Assembly (NCBI GenBank): GCA_016788885.1
Contig: JAEURX010000006.1
Span: 62,001 to 126,000, forward strand
Length of the DNA: 64,000 nt
Direction of reading: 5' to 3'
DNA from: Nitrospira sp.
GTDB taxonomy: Bacteria > Nitrospirota > Nitrospiria > Nitrospirales > Nitrospiraceae
Positions 58,601-64,000 of this stretch are shown here, in pieces. The stretch's first letter is position 1. The number at the start of each line of letters is the position of its first letter. The notes under the pieces were generated by a model, which did no database searches, was not told the origin of the DNA, and saw only the letters and a program-made list of their open reading frames with translations. Made by a program: the position numbers and the translations under genes.

Positions 58601-58751
58601 TGGCCCCATAGAGGCCATTCGTGTCGGTCACGGCCAGTGCGCCGAGTCCTTGCCGCTTCGCCAGCCGGCACAATGTTTCCAGCGACGACACGCCGCGCAT
58701 GGCTGAATAGTCCGAGTGGACGTGCAGGTGCACGAAGGGCGTGGTGGTCAT
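55662..58751 (-). CDS. dnaE2: Error-prone DNA polymerase III alpha, DnaE2
   Basis: Translesion replicative polymerase. 1029 residues, the DnaE2 length. PHP domain from HLHVHSDYSAMRGV at residue 8; palm carboxylates in PPDIDIDFPW near residue 365; helix-hairpin-helix and OB regions near the C-terminus. Several PHP metal residues are retained (HLHVHSDYSA, TDTNGLYGA). ATG at 58751 overlaps the imuB stop as ATGA; an in-frame start 18 bases upstream is also possible. Works with ImuB in DNA-damage mutagenesis. Confidence 0.95.
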   Translation of the reverse strand: MTTTPFVHLHVHSDYSAMRGVSSLETLCRLAKRQGLGALAVTDTNGLYGAIRFIEEARHEGLRPILGAELTTESRRALLWVKTPGGYANLCRLLSERHCEPSFSFIEAVARYRDGLIIATDDQAALEAWSSDDPQDLYVELTPGPAMQQTLEIGRRIGLPSVATNRVYFARADGFATHRLLRAIALNQTFSRLPQTACCHPQQWLMPPERMAAAFPHVPEALDNSLRIAEACHSDWCFGDQIFPAFRQLTDHEAFLTLRDDTYAGAQERYGLLSEEVRARIEKELAVIREKHFANYFLIVKEILMQEPLTCGRGSVAASIVSYCLKITHVDPLKHHLFFERFLNPGRKDPPDIDIDFPWDTREGILNWVFRQYGERQAAMVANQNSLGFRAAIRETAKVYGMPADEISVMSARVSRQQAILDFSTSPTPEQWLSQLSQTLRLKAPWPEILEQARRAQNHFRHLSMHCGGVVIVPDDIRRYVPVEFTAKGLPVIQWEKDQAEEAGLVKIDLLGNRSLAVIRDALDAIARHTGRTIEYASWDPLHDDATQDLIRRGDTIGCFYIESPATRLLLRKLWSGMPPDRLAVADVFEYLVMVSSLVRPAAITFVHDFVRRAHGHPYKPLHPLMDNMLQETHGIMVYQEDVTKVAMALADFSLEDADQLRKVISKKHKSRQLRDYYHQFCRGAAQNGASPDTINNIWTMIMSFAGYSFCKPHSASYAQVSFKSAYLRAHYPAEFIASVISNQGGFYSAFAYVSEARRMGLAILPPDVNASDWAYRGEGDRLRIGLMQVKTLQKDLGERIVKERAEAGPYRSFEDFRRRVNPHPTQTRALIRAGCCDSLAGELTRPALLWRLYAEEQRHAGPLPIPEDYTEPLKLAHEIESLGFLASRHPLTLYRHSIEQLRPVPASRMHHHVGQRVTMVGWLVTEKPVETRRGQAMEFVTLEDTTALYDATLFPNVYRRCHQLLAANRAYLVRGLVEAVFDVVTLTVTELQPLDAEPVREPAWNGARDAWYGESCDDRSDQPPPRIA

Positions 58752-59929
58752 GGCAAGGTCTTTCCCCACGCAATCGCCCGTTCGCCGAATTTCGCGCGAA
58801 TGGCATCAAGGACTAGGGAGAGTCGATGGGATGCCGGCTGGACCGTCATGGCCGGCTCATCGAACAGCCGCAGTTGCTCGGCCAGCGGTTCCAGGCAATC
58901 GGCGCGCAGGATGATTCGCTGGAGCCTGACCCGGCGCCGGAAACATCGGGCAAAGAGCTGGACGAGTACGGGCTGGAGATCCGCCTCCCAATAGGTGCCG
59001 TGCGGCAAGAGGTGCTGGGCCATGCGTTCGACATGGTCGCTGTGGCGGAGCGCCAGCGACAGGCGCCTGCAGATACGCCGTTGTTGCCGGAGTATGGCGC
59101 AGATCCGTTCGATCAGCCGGGACAGCCGTCCCAGTATGAGTTGATCGTCGATTTCGTCCGGATTGAGAGTGAGAGATTGTTCGATCAGCGGCTGGTCGAC
59201 CGATGGACGGACAGGCGAATGGTCGATACCCACGGCCCAGTCATGCAGCACTCCGGCAGCTGTCCCGAGCACCGCTTCGAGCTGGACCAATGACACGTCG
59301 GCGATGGATCCCAAGGTCCGCAAATTCAGATCGTCCAACCGGTGAAGAATGTGCGAGGCCTGCATTCGGTTGAGTCCCGGCAGCAGGGTGGCGGGCAAAG
59401 GCGCGAGAAAGGCTTGTTCGGAGCCGGAATAGATCGAACGCATCTGCGGCGGCTTCTCCAGCGTCGTCGCCGCCAGGTGTGATACGAGCTTGTTCGTAGC
59501 CACCCCTATTTGGCTGTGCCATCCCCATTTGCCGGTCAGTTCTCGTTCCAGGCGGGCGGCCGTATCAATGGGATGTCCAAAGAGTCGTTGTGTGCCGGTG
59601 AGGTCGAGAAAGAGCGAACCGGGACGGATTGATTCCCACACAGGCGCGAAGGGCATGATCGCTTGTTGCAATTCGCGATGCGCCGCCTGCGTTCTCGTCG
59701 AGTCCGGCGGGATCACACGAAGGCTGGGGCACAATCGGCGGGCCAGTTCGACAGACATGCCCGGCAGGACACCCTCGTCAACGGCTTCCTGCGAGACTTC
59801 CCGGACCAGTCCGCGCGGCGTATGGATCGGCGCCAGGGCGACCGGTCGGTGACGCAATGAAGCCTCATGAGTCCGCGCGAGCACGATCTCGAACGACGGA
59901 ACTTGGAGACAGACGATGTCGCGATCCAT
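58748..59929 (-). CDS. imuB: ImuB, Y-family polymerase-like mutasome protein
   Basis: 393 residues of the DinB-like fold that ties DnaE2 to the sliding clamp; ImuB lacks polymerase activity. SLFLDLTGTQRLFGHP and GVATNKLVSHLAATT are conserved, while the Y-family metal-binding carboxylate set is not intact. The C-terminal region has RLFDEPAMTVQ, close to a clamp-binding motif QxxLF-like in other ImuBs. ATG at 59929. No imuA or second lexA precedes it; a palindrome at 59947 does. Confidence 0.9.
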   Translation of the reverse strand: MDRDIVCLQVPSFEIVLARTHEASLRHRPVALAPIHTPRGLVREVSQEAVDEGVLPGMSVELARRLCPSLRVIPPDSTRTQAAHRELQQAIMPFAPVWESIRPGSLFLDLTGTQRLFGHPIDTAARLERELTGKWGWHSQIGVATNKLVSHLAATTLEKPPQMRSIYSGSEQAFLAPLPATLLPGLNRMQASHILHRLDDLNLRTLGSIADVSLVQLEAVLGTAAGVLHDWAVGIDHSPVRPSVDQPLIEQSLTLNPDEIDDQLILGRLSRLIERICAILRQQRRICRRLSLALRHSDHVERMAQHLLPHGTYWEADLQPVLVQLFARCFRRRVRLQRIILRADCLEPLAEQLRLFDEPAMTVQPASHRLSLVLDAIRAKFGERAIAWGKTLP

Positions 59930-59946
59930 GATGGTATCTTTTTGAG

Positions 59947-59984
59947 TGTAACCAATGGTTACATTGAGAGGGGCACGGTGTCAA
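59947..59984 (-). promoter_or_regulatory. LexA-like operator over an imuB promoter
   Basis: TGTAACC and GGTTACA flank three bases at 59947-59963, a perfect 7-bp dyad 18 bases ahead of imuB. A perfect minus-strand TTGACA lies at 59979-59984; at 17-base spacing the -10 (TAACCA) falls inside the dyad. Position and symmetry fit repression by a LexA-type protein, but the half-site differs from the E. coli CTGT and Gram-positive GAACnnnnGTTC boxes. The gap 59985-60087 shows no gene. Confidence 0.65.
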
Positions 59985-60087
59985 TGGCTCTGAAAACTAC
60001 CAGCGTCTCAACTGCAGAGGAACGACAAACGTGAGCGTGGAGAGTCTGAGGGCCGAAGGAAAGAACGTGAGAAAGGAGTTATTCTGC

Positions 60088-60107
60088 TGGCAGATCGTGT
60101 TCTGCCA
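60088..60107 (-). terminator. Hairpin after the DUF4124-like gene
   Basis: TGGCAGA and TCTGCCA form a 7-bp stem, 12 bases after the stop at 60120. The T tract is weak. Terminator by position only. Confidence 0.4.
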
Positions 60108-60119
60108 ATTGAGAAGGGG

Positions 60120-60563
60120 CTAGGGCTTTTTCGTTTCGTCGGCTGTGGGTGAACAATTCATGCCGGCGAAGGGATTGAGTGGATTCACGCGCGGCGAACA
60201 ATGTTGCGCCTCTGGTGCAGCCTTCTCACCTCCTGCCTGCGAACCGGTCGGCGGTTGAGCCTGATCGTTCGGGCCCTGCTGGTGCGGAGCCTGCTGGTGA
60301 ATCGGCGAGAACGGCTGGGATGGGAGAAATGCATTCGGTTGAAGGTCCGGCGGAGCTGGCGGCGGCTCTTCAAGCGGTGGCGTGAATCCGCCTGGTGGTG
60401 AAGGAGATGGAGTCTGTACGGCCGTACAACCGCGTTTCCCCTTCGGCTGATCCGTCAGCATCGTGCTGCCGTTCGGGCCTTCGCAGCTGTAAATCTTTGC
60501 TTGGACCGGGTTCGAGTGAAGCAGGACTGCGAACATGACGGGCAGGAGGTAAATCCAGATCAT
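60120..60563 (-). CDS. Exported proline-rich protein with a DUF4124-like N-part
   Basis: 147 residues from the ATG at 60563 with GGGA upstream. Signal peptide to about residue 22, then AKIYSCEGPNGSTMLTDQP, the short cysteine-containing DUF4124-like module. The rest is low-complexity proline, glutamine and alanine (PPLEEPPPAPPDLQP), then a cysteine-containing tail. Probably periplasmic; function unknown. Confidence 0.6.
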   Translation of the reverse strand: MIWIYLLPVMFAVLLHSNPVQAKIYSCEGPNGSTMLTDQPKGKRGCTAVQTPSPSPPGGFTPPLEEPPPAPPDLQPNAFLPSQPFSPIHQQAPHQQGPNDQAQPPTGSQAGGEKAAPEAQHCSPRVNPLNPFAGMNCSPTADETKKP

Positions 60564-60691
60564 CGTCGATTTCCCTGAGCGGGATCGCAGGTAGATGATG
60601 GATGGCACCGGCGATGAAATGCCCGTACGCATGACCGACTATAGGCGCGGAACGGAGACCTGTCAATCGACAAGGAACGACGCGGGGGACG

Positions 60692-61045
60692 TCAGCCGGG
60701 TGAACGCCCCAGCCATTTTTTGATCAGCCCCAGCAGTCCGACTTCCGGCTCCGGTTGCCGGTCCGGATATTCGATCCAGGGTTCCTGCGAACCCAGGTAG
60801 ACACCGTCGCGGTAACTTTGCTGGCTCCGTAAGTTTGTGTAACCCTGTTCCTGTAACAGGCGGATCAGCTGCTGCAAGGCATCGGCCGTGGTGGATGTAT
60901 CGGAGGTGACCAGATGCACGGCTTCATACCGCAAGCTCGCCTGGAAGCCGGATGAGGTACGGAGCAGTTCCACGGGGCGATTGAAGCCTCGCTCCCTGGC
61001 ATCGAATCCGGCGAGTTGATGCTTCTCTCCGGCCGGTTCCGGCAT
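60692..61045 (-). CDS. Conserved hypothetical small protein
   Basis: 117 residues, no signal. Mixed strands and one helix (TADALQQLIRLLQEQGY), ending in WLGRSPG. Family not recognised. Six bases after the preceding gene, with GGGA four bases before the ATG. Co-transcribed with the gene at 61052, so a shared role is likely. Confidence 0.5.
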   Translation of the reverse strand: MPEPAGEKHQLAGFDARERGFNRPVELLRTSSGFQASLRYEAVHLVTSDTSTTADALQQLIRLLQEQGYTNLRSQQSYRDGVYLGSQEPWIEYPDRQPEPEVGLLGLIKKWLGRSPG

Positions 61046-61051
61046 CGTTCC

Positions 61052-61420
61052 CTACAAGGCGCGATAGACGGCCAACAGGTCGCTGAGTGCAATGGTCTTA
61101 TTTTTCAGGATGACGCGTTCGGCGTCCAAAATATCGAGCGCAGCGACCTTTTCCGTTCCACCCATGAGGCACTTGCTCCCGAGAGCGAGCACCCGTTCGC
61201 ATTCCTTCTCAACCTTGCCCTTCACGACGGGATTCACCTTGAGGATATCCATCATCTTGGCGCGAGTCTCACTCAGATGCTTTTGAAGTTCGGCCTCGGG
61301 GTATTCCTTCCGTGCCGCTTCGTCTTCGCAGCGGTCGATGTACTGGGTCAGAAAGACATAGAGCCGCACGAAGGTTTCGGCGATCTCGATGTGTTTCGGG
61401 GTCAGCTGATTGTCCGCCAT
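61052..61420 (-). CDS. Conserved hypothetical helical protein
   Basis: 122 residues, fully helical by pattern (EIAETFVRLYVFLTQYIDRCEDEAARKEY style spacing), with a cysteine each near residues 28 and 75. No known family. ATG at 61420 has GGAGG five bases upstream; an ATG 12 bases earlier does not. It follows the Rieske gene by 69 bases. Confidence 0.55.
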   Translation of the reverse strand: MADNQLTPKHIEIAETFVRLYVFLTQYIDRCEDEAARKEYPEAELQKHLSETRAKMMDILKVNPVVKGKVEKECERVLALGSKCLMGGTEKVAALDILDAERVILKNKTIALSDLLAVYRAL

Positions 61421-61489
61421 TAGAGCCTCCATTCACGTGGTCTCGACATGATCATTGTGCTGTGGCGACGTCGTGCGCGGCGCTCTGTA

Positions 61490-61795
61490 TCACAGCCGGA
61501 CTTTGATATCGCTGCCCTCGACCGTGACATCATACACGGCCACCTTGGCCGAAGGGTTATTGATGCAGGCACCCGTTTTCACATTGAACTCCCAGTTGTG
61601 CCATGGACAGGCCACGACATCGCCCACGACGTCGCCTTCACCCAGCGGGCCGCCGCGGTGCACACAGGTGTTGTCGATGGCATAAAAGGTCCCGTCCACG
61701 TTGAACAGGGCGATGGCTTTTCCGTTCACTTCCGCGACCATGCCGGCTCCCGGCTTCACGTCGGCGGTTCCTGCGATTCTAATCAACTCGCCCAT
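61490..61795 (-). CDS. Rieske [2Fe-2S] ferredoxin, NirD-like
   Basis: 101 residues, one Rieske domain. The cluster ligands are CVHRGGPLG (CxH) and CPWHNWEF (CxxH). Such small proteins feed electrons to oxygenases or are part of nitrite reductase. No partner enzyme is adjacent; the neighbour is an Mrp/NBP35 ATPase. GGGAGG site four bases before the ATG. Confidence 0.92.
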   Translation of the reverse strand: MGELIRIAGTADVKPGAGMVAEVNGKAIALFNVDGTFYAIDNTCVHRGGPLGEGDVVGDVVACPWHNWEFNVKTGACINNPSAKVAVYDVTVEGSDIKVRL

Positions 61796-61839
61796 ACATC
61801 CTCCCTGAGTACCTGAATCTTCCCTGAGCCGGGGCCCCG

Positions 61840-62727
61840 TCAGCGACCGGTGGCCGGCCGTTTGATTTTATCCAATAAACTTTCGATGCGGCTCTTGGTG
61901 GCCGACACCCCGCCTGTTTGCAACGCTGCGGCCACCTTGGCCGCGATCTCGCGAAAGGCTTGTGACTGCGGCGAGTCGGGCTTGGCGACGACAATCGGGT
62001 TGCCGGTATCCCCGCCGGCGCGAATGACCGGATCGATCGGCACCCGTCCGAGGAACGGAATGCCCAGCTTTTCGGCTGCCCGTTCCCCGCCCCCGTGAGA
62101 GAAAATTTCAGTGCGCTCTCCGCAATGTCCGCAGACGAAGAAGCTCATGTTCTCCACGATGCCGAGGAGCGGCACATTTACCTTCTGGAACATCATCATG
62201 CCCTTGCGCACATCGTGCAGCGCCACTTCCTGCGGGGTCGTGACCGTGACGGCGCCCGAGAGCGGCACCAACTGGGTCAGCGTGAGTTGGGCGTCGCCCG
62301 TGCCGGGCGGCAAGTCGATCAACAGATAATCCAATTCGCCCCACAACACATCCCGGAAGAGTTGCTGGATCGCGGTGTGCACCATCGGTCCGCGCCAGAC
62401 GACGGCGGTGTCTTCCGGGACGAAAAATCCCATGGAAATCAACTTGACGCCGTGGCTTTCCGCCGGCGCGATTTTGCCGTCTTTCTGTTCTGGGGTTTTC
62501 TCGACCCCCATCATCATCGGGATGTTAGGTCCATAGATATCGGCATCCAGCAAGCCCACTTTGGCGCCGGTCAGGGCGAGGGCGACGGCCAGATTGACCG
62601 ACACGGTGGATTTGCCGACGCCGCCCTTGCCGCTGCTGACGGCGACGACGTGTTTGACTCCGGGAATGATATTGGGTCTGGCGGCCGCCTCATCCTGGTG
62701 CGGTGCGCCCGGTTGTTCCTCTGCCAT
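61840..62727 (-). CDS. Mrp/NBP35-family iron-sulfur carrier ATPase
   Basis: 295 residues. Deviant Walker [17 protein letters not shown] at residues 31-46, and a C-terminal CGHCGE pair in [14 protein letters not shown] that holds a shared [4Fe-4S] cluster. It supplies clusters to apo-proteins. GGAGG seven bases before the ATG. It leads the Rieske and two hypothetical genes, so it may mature the Rieske cluster or nearby enzymes. The gap 62728-62887 shows no gene. Confidence 0.95.
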   Translation of the reverse strand: MAEEQPGAPHQDEAAARPNIIPGVKHVVAVSSGKGGVGKSTVSVNLAVALALTGAKVGLLDADIYGPNIPMMMGVEKTPEQKDGKIAPAESHGVKLISMGFFVPEDTAVVWRGPMVHTAIQQLFRDVLWGELDYLLIDLPPGTGDAQLTLTQLVPLSGAVTVTTPQEVALHDVRKGMMMFQKVNVPLLGIVENMSFFVCGHCGERTEIFSHGGGERAAEKLGIPFLGRVPIDPVIRAGGDTGNPIVVAKPDSPQSQAFREIAAKVAAALQTGGVSATKSRIESLLDKIKRPATGR

Positions 62728-62887
62728 GGTGATGCCTCCTCCGCCCCGCCGTTCCGGTGGAATCGCCGGAGCTTGGTTGCATATTAAGCTATCGTTGCGA
62801 CGAAAAGAAATGGGCCAGTAGACGCAGCGGGCCGTTGGGTAGAAGGGACCGGACTCGTGCGAGACGGAGCGGTCTCGATGGCGCCGG

Positions 62888-63721
62888 TTATGTGCGCTCG
62901 CGATGGAGGTTGTACGTCAGCCCGACCAGCGAGAGCGTATAGATCAACCATTTGGACGGGTCGAAGTTGTACCATTTCGATCCGTTTCGATAGTCGTGCG
63001 AATAGGTATGATGGTAGTTGTGGTATCCCTCGCCGAAGCTGATGAATGAAATCAGCCAGCTATCCCGGCTGCTGTCTTGTGTGCCGTGCGGCTGGGTGCC
63101 GACCATGTGGCAGAGTGAGTTGATCGTAAAGGTGGAATTCAGCACCAGGACCGTGCGTAACACGCCGGCGAGTAAGAAACAGCCGAGGCCGCTCATCATT
63201 CCGCCGTTCAGGTACCCGGCCGCGAAGGGCAATAACAGGCCCGAGGCCACGATTGCCCAGTAGTACCGGTGTTGCCACAGAATCATCGGATCGGTACGTA
63301 ATTTGGCGGCGAACCGGTCTTCACGATAAGGCGTATTGATGAACAGCCAGCCTACATGACTGTGCCAAAAACCTTTGCTTGCGTTGTACGGATCTGCCTC
63401 CTCGTCCGTGTGCGCGTGGTGGCGGATATGGTCGGCGCACCAGAGCAAGGCGGAGTTTTGCACGGCCCATCCCCCCATCACCAACAGGCAGATCTTGATC
63501 CAGGGATGGCTCTCGAAGCTGCGATGCGTGATCATGCGGTGGTAGCCCACCGTGATGCCCATGCCGGTGACGATGTAGAGAATGGCGAGCAGCGTCCAAT
63601 CAAGGACCGTATAGTCGTAGTAGTAGGCGAAGAGCGGAACTCCGACGAAGGTCAGAATCGTGAGCGCGGTGAAGAGGGACACGGTGCCCCAGCAGACGGA
63701 TTGTGTGGATGAGTCGGCCAT
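62888..63721 (-). CDS. Acyl-CoA/fatty acid delta-9-type desaturase
   Basis: Membrane di-iron enzyme that adds a double bond to acyl chains. 277 residues with four to five hydrophobic segments. The histidine boxes are [21 protein letters not shown] and [12 protein letters not shown], a full set. GAAGGAG before ATG at 63721. Likely sets membrane fluidity; no reductase partner is visible. Confidence 0.93.
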   Translation of the reverse strand: MADSSTQSVCWGTVSLFTALTILTFVGVPLFAYYYDYTVLDWTLLAILYIVTGMGITVGYHRMITHRSFESHPWIKICLLVMGGWAVQNSALLWCADHIRHHAHTDEEADPYNASKGFWHSHVGWLFINTPYREDRFAAKLRTDPMILWQHRYYWAIVASGLLLPFAAGYLNGGMMSGLGCFLLAGVLRTVLVLNSTFTINSLCHMVGTQPHGTQDSSRDSWLISFISFGEGYHNYHHTYSHDYRNGSKWYNFDPSKWLIYTLSLVGLTYNLHRERT

Positions 63722-63899
63722 CGTACTCCTTCGGAACCTGTGCGCAACTCATCGCCACAGTGCACCGCCATACTGAGGATAGTGGTCAAGGCAAACGGCG
63801 CACTGTAACGGAGCGGCTGTCACATTTTCAAGAGGAGAAGTGTGGGAACGAACCGCCGATCGTGGGTGTAGGCACGATGACTTGGAATAGACCATCAAA

Positions 63900-63928
63900 T
63901 TCTCAAGTATAGAAGCGCGGTGTATACT
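63900..63928 (+). promoter_or_regulatory. Promoter candidate for the gene leaving the window
   Basis: TTCTCA (63900-63905), 17-base spacer, TATACT (63923-63928). The -10 is close to consensus. It lies 38 bases ahead of the ATG at 63966. The stretch 63722-63899 upstream, between divergent genes, shows nothing else I can name. Confidence 0.5.
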
Positions 63929-63965
63929 GCAGTAACGCACTCTTCATGCTGTCCTGGAGGACCAC

Positions 63966-64000
63966 ATGACTCTGGACCCTGCCCTGCTCGAATCCCGTAT
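63966..64000 (+). CDS. Start of an unidentified gene, cut by the window edge
   Basis: ATG with GGAGG five bases upstream opens a frame of eleven full codons before the edge (MTLDPALLESR). Too short to identify. Confidence 0.6.
   Translation, partial: MTLDPALLESR

Noticed and set aside
60029-60121. Short plus-strand frame starting GTG
   Set aside because: No ribosome site and only about 30 codons, crossing the hairpin at 60088.

Overview
The window is about 60% G+C, densely packed bacterial chromosome. A copper nitrite reductase, a human-type single-chain transketolase, an HdrB-like CCG protein, a lone FrdB-type iron-sulfur protein, a tetrahaem-free haem sensor-like protein and many overlapping start/stop pairs suggest a Nitrospira-like member of the Nitrospirota. 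That placement rests on recall of gene content, not on any search. No rRNA, tRNA, CRISPR array, insertion sequence or prophage was recognised.

Layout. 1-9103 (minus): a pyrimidine operon pyrR-pyrB-pyrC-(membrane protein)-carA-sppA-(M48 protease)-carB, led by a consensus promoter, a PyrR-binding loop and an attenuator terminator. 9265-15949 (plus): transketolase, a Crp/Fnr-family regulator, copper nitrite reductase behind a symmetric operator, then four exported proteins (HMA-like, beta-barrel-like, solute-binding lipoprotein, haem c protein). 15952-17847 (minus): cupin, HdrB-like protein, coiled-coil exported protein. 17958-22045 (plus): HDOD protein, soluble transhydrogenase, TPR-oxygenase fusion. 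22011-33205 (minus): REC-PAS-GGDEF-EAL protein, membrane sensor-like protein, PilZ protein, RtcB ligase with archease, FrdB-like protein, M24 peptidase and an AsmA-like giant. 33394-35786: MFS transporter and an old-yellow-enzyme oxidoreductase.

35899-43656 (minus) is a type I restriction-modification operon in the order hsdM-hsdS-HipA-like kinase-HIRAN-like protein-hsdR, with the two extra genes tightly coupled between hsdS and hsdR. A metallo-beta-lactamase-fold gene lies upstream. 45416-53348 holds five copies of an imperfectly palindromic element of about 120 bp that abuts gene ends. 47214-55595 (minus) has a Memo-family protein and a seven-gene operon of unknown function that combines a GlmL/MutL-like actin-fold ATPase with four membrane or membrane-anchored proteins; this is the best candidate for an undescribed system. 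55662-59929 (minus) is a mutasome pair imuB-dnaE2 under a LexA-like palindrome. 60120-63721 (minus) holds small Nitrospira-type genes, a Rieske ferredoxin, an Mrp/NBP35 ATPase and a fatty-acid desaturase. A new plus-strand gene starts at 63966 and leaves the window.

Where start codons were ambiguous I chose them by Shine-Dalgarno spacing, overlap with the upstream stop codon, or promoter position, and I say so in each entry.
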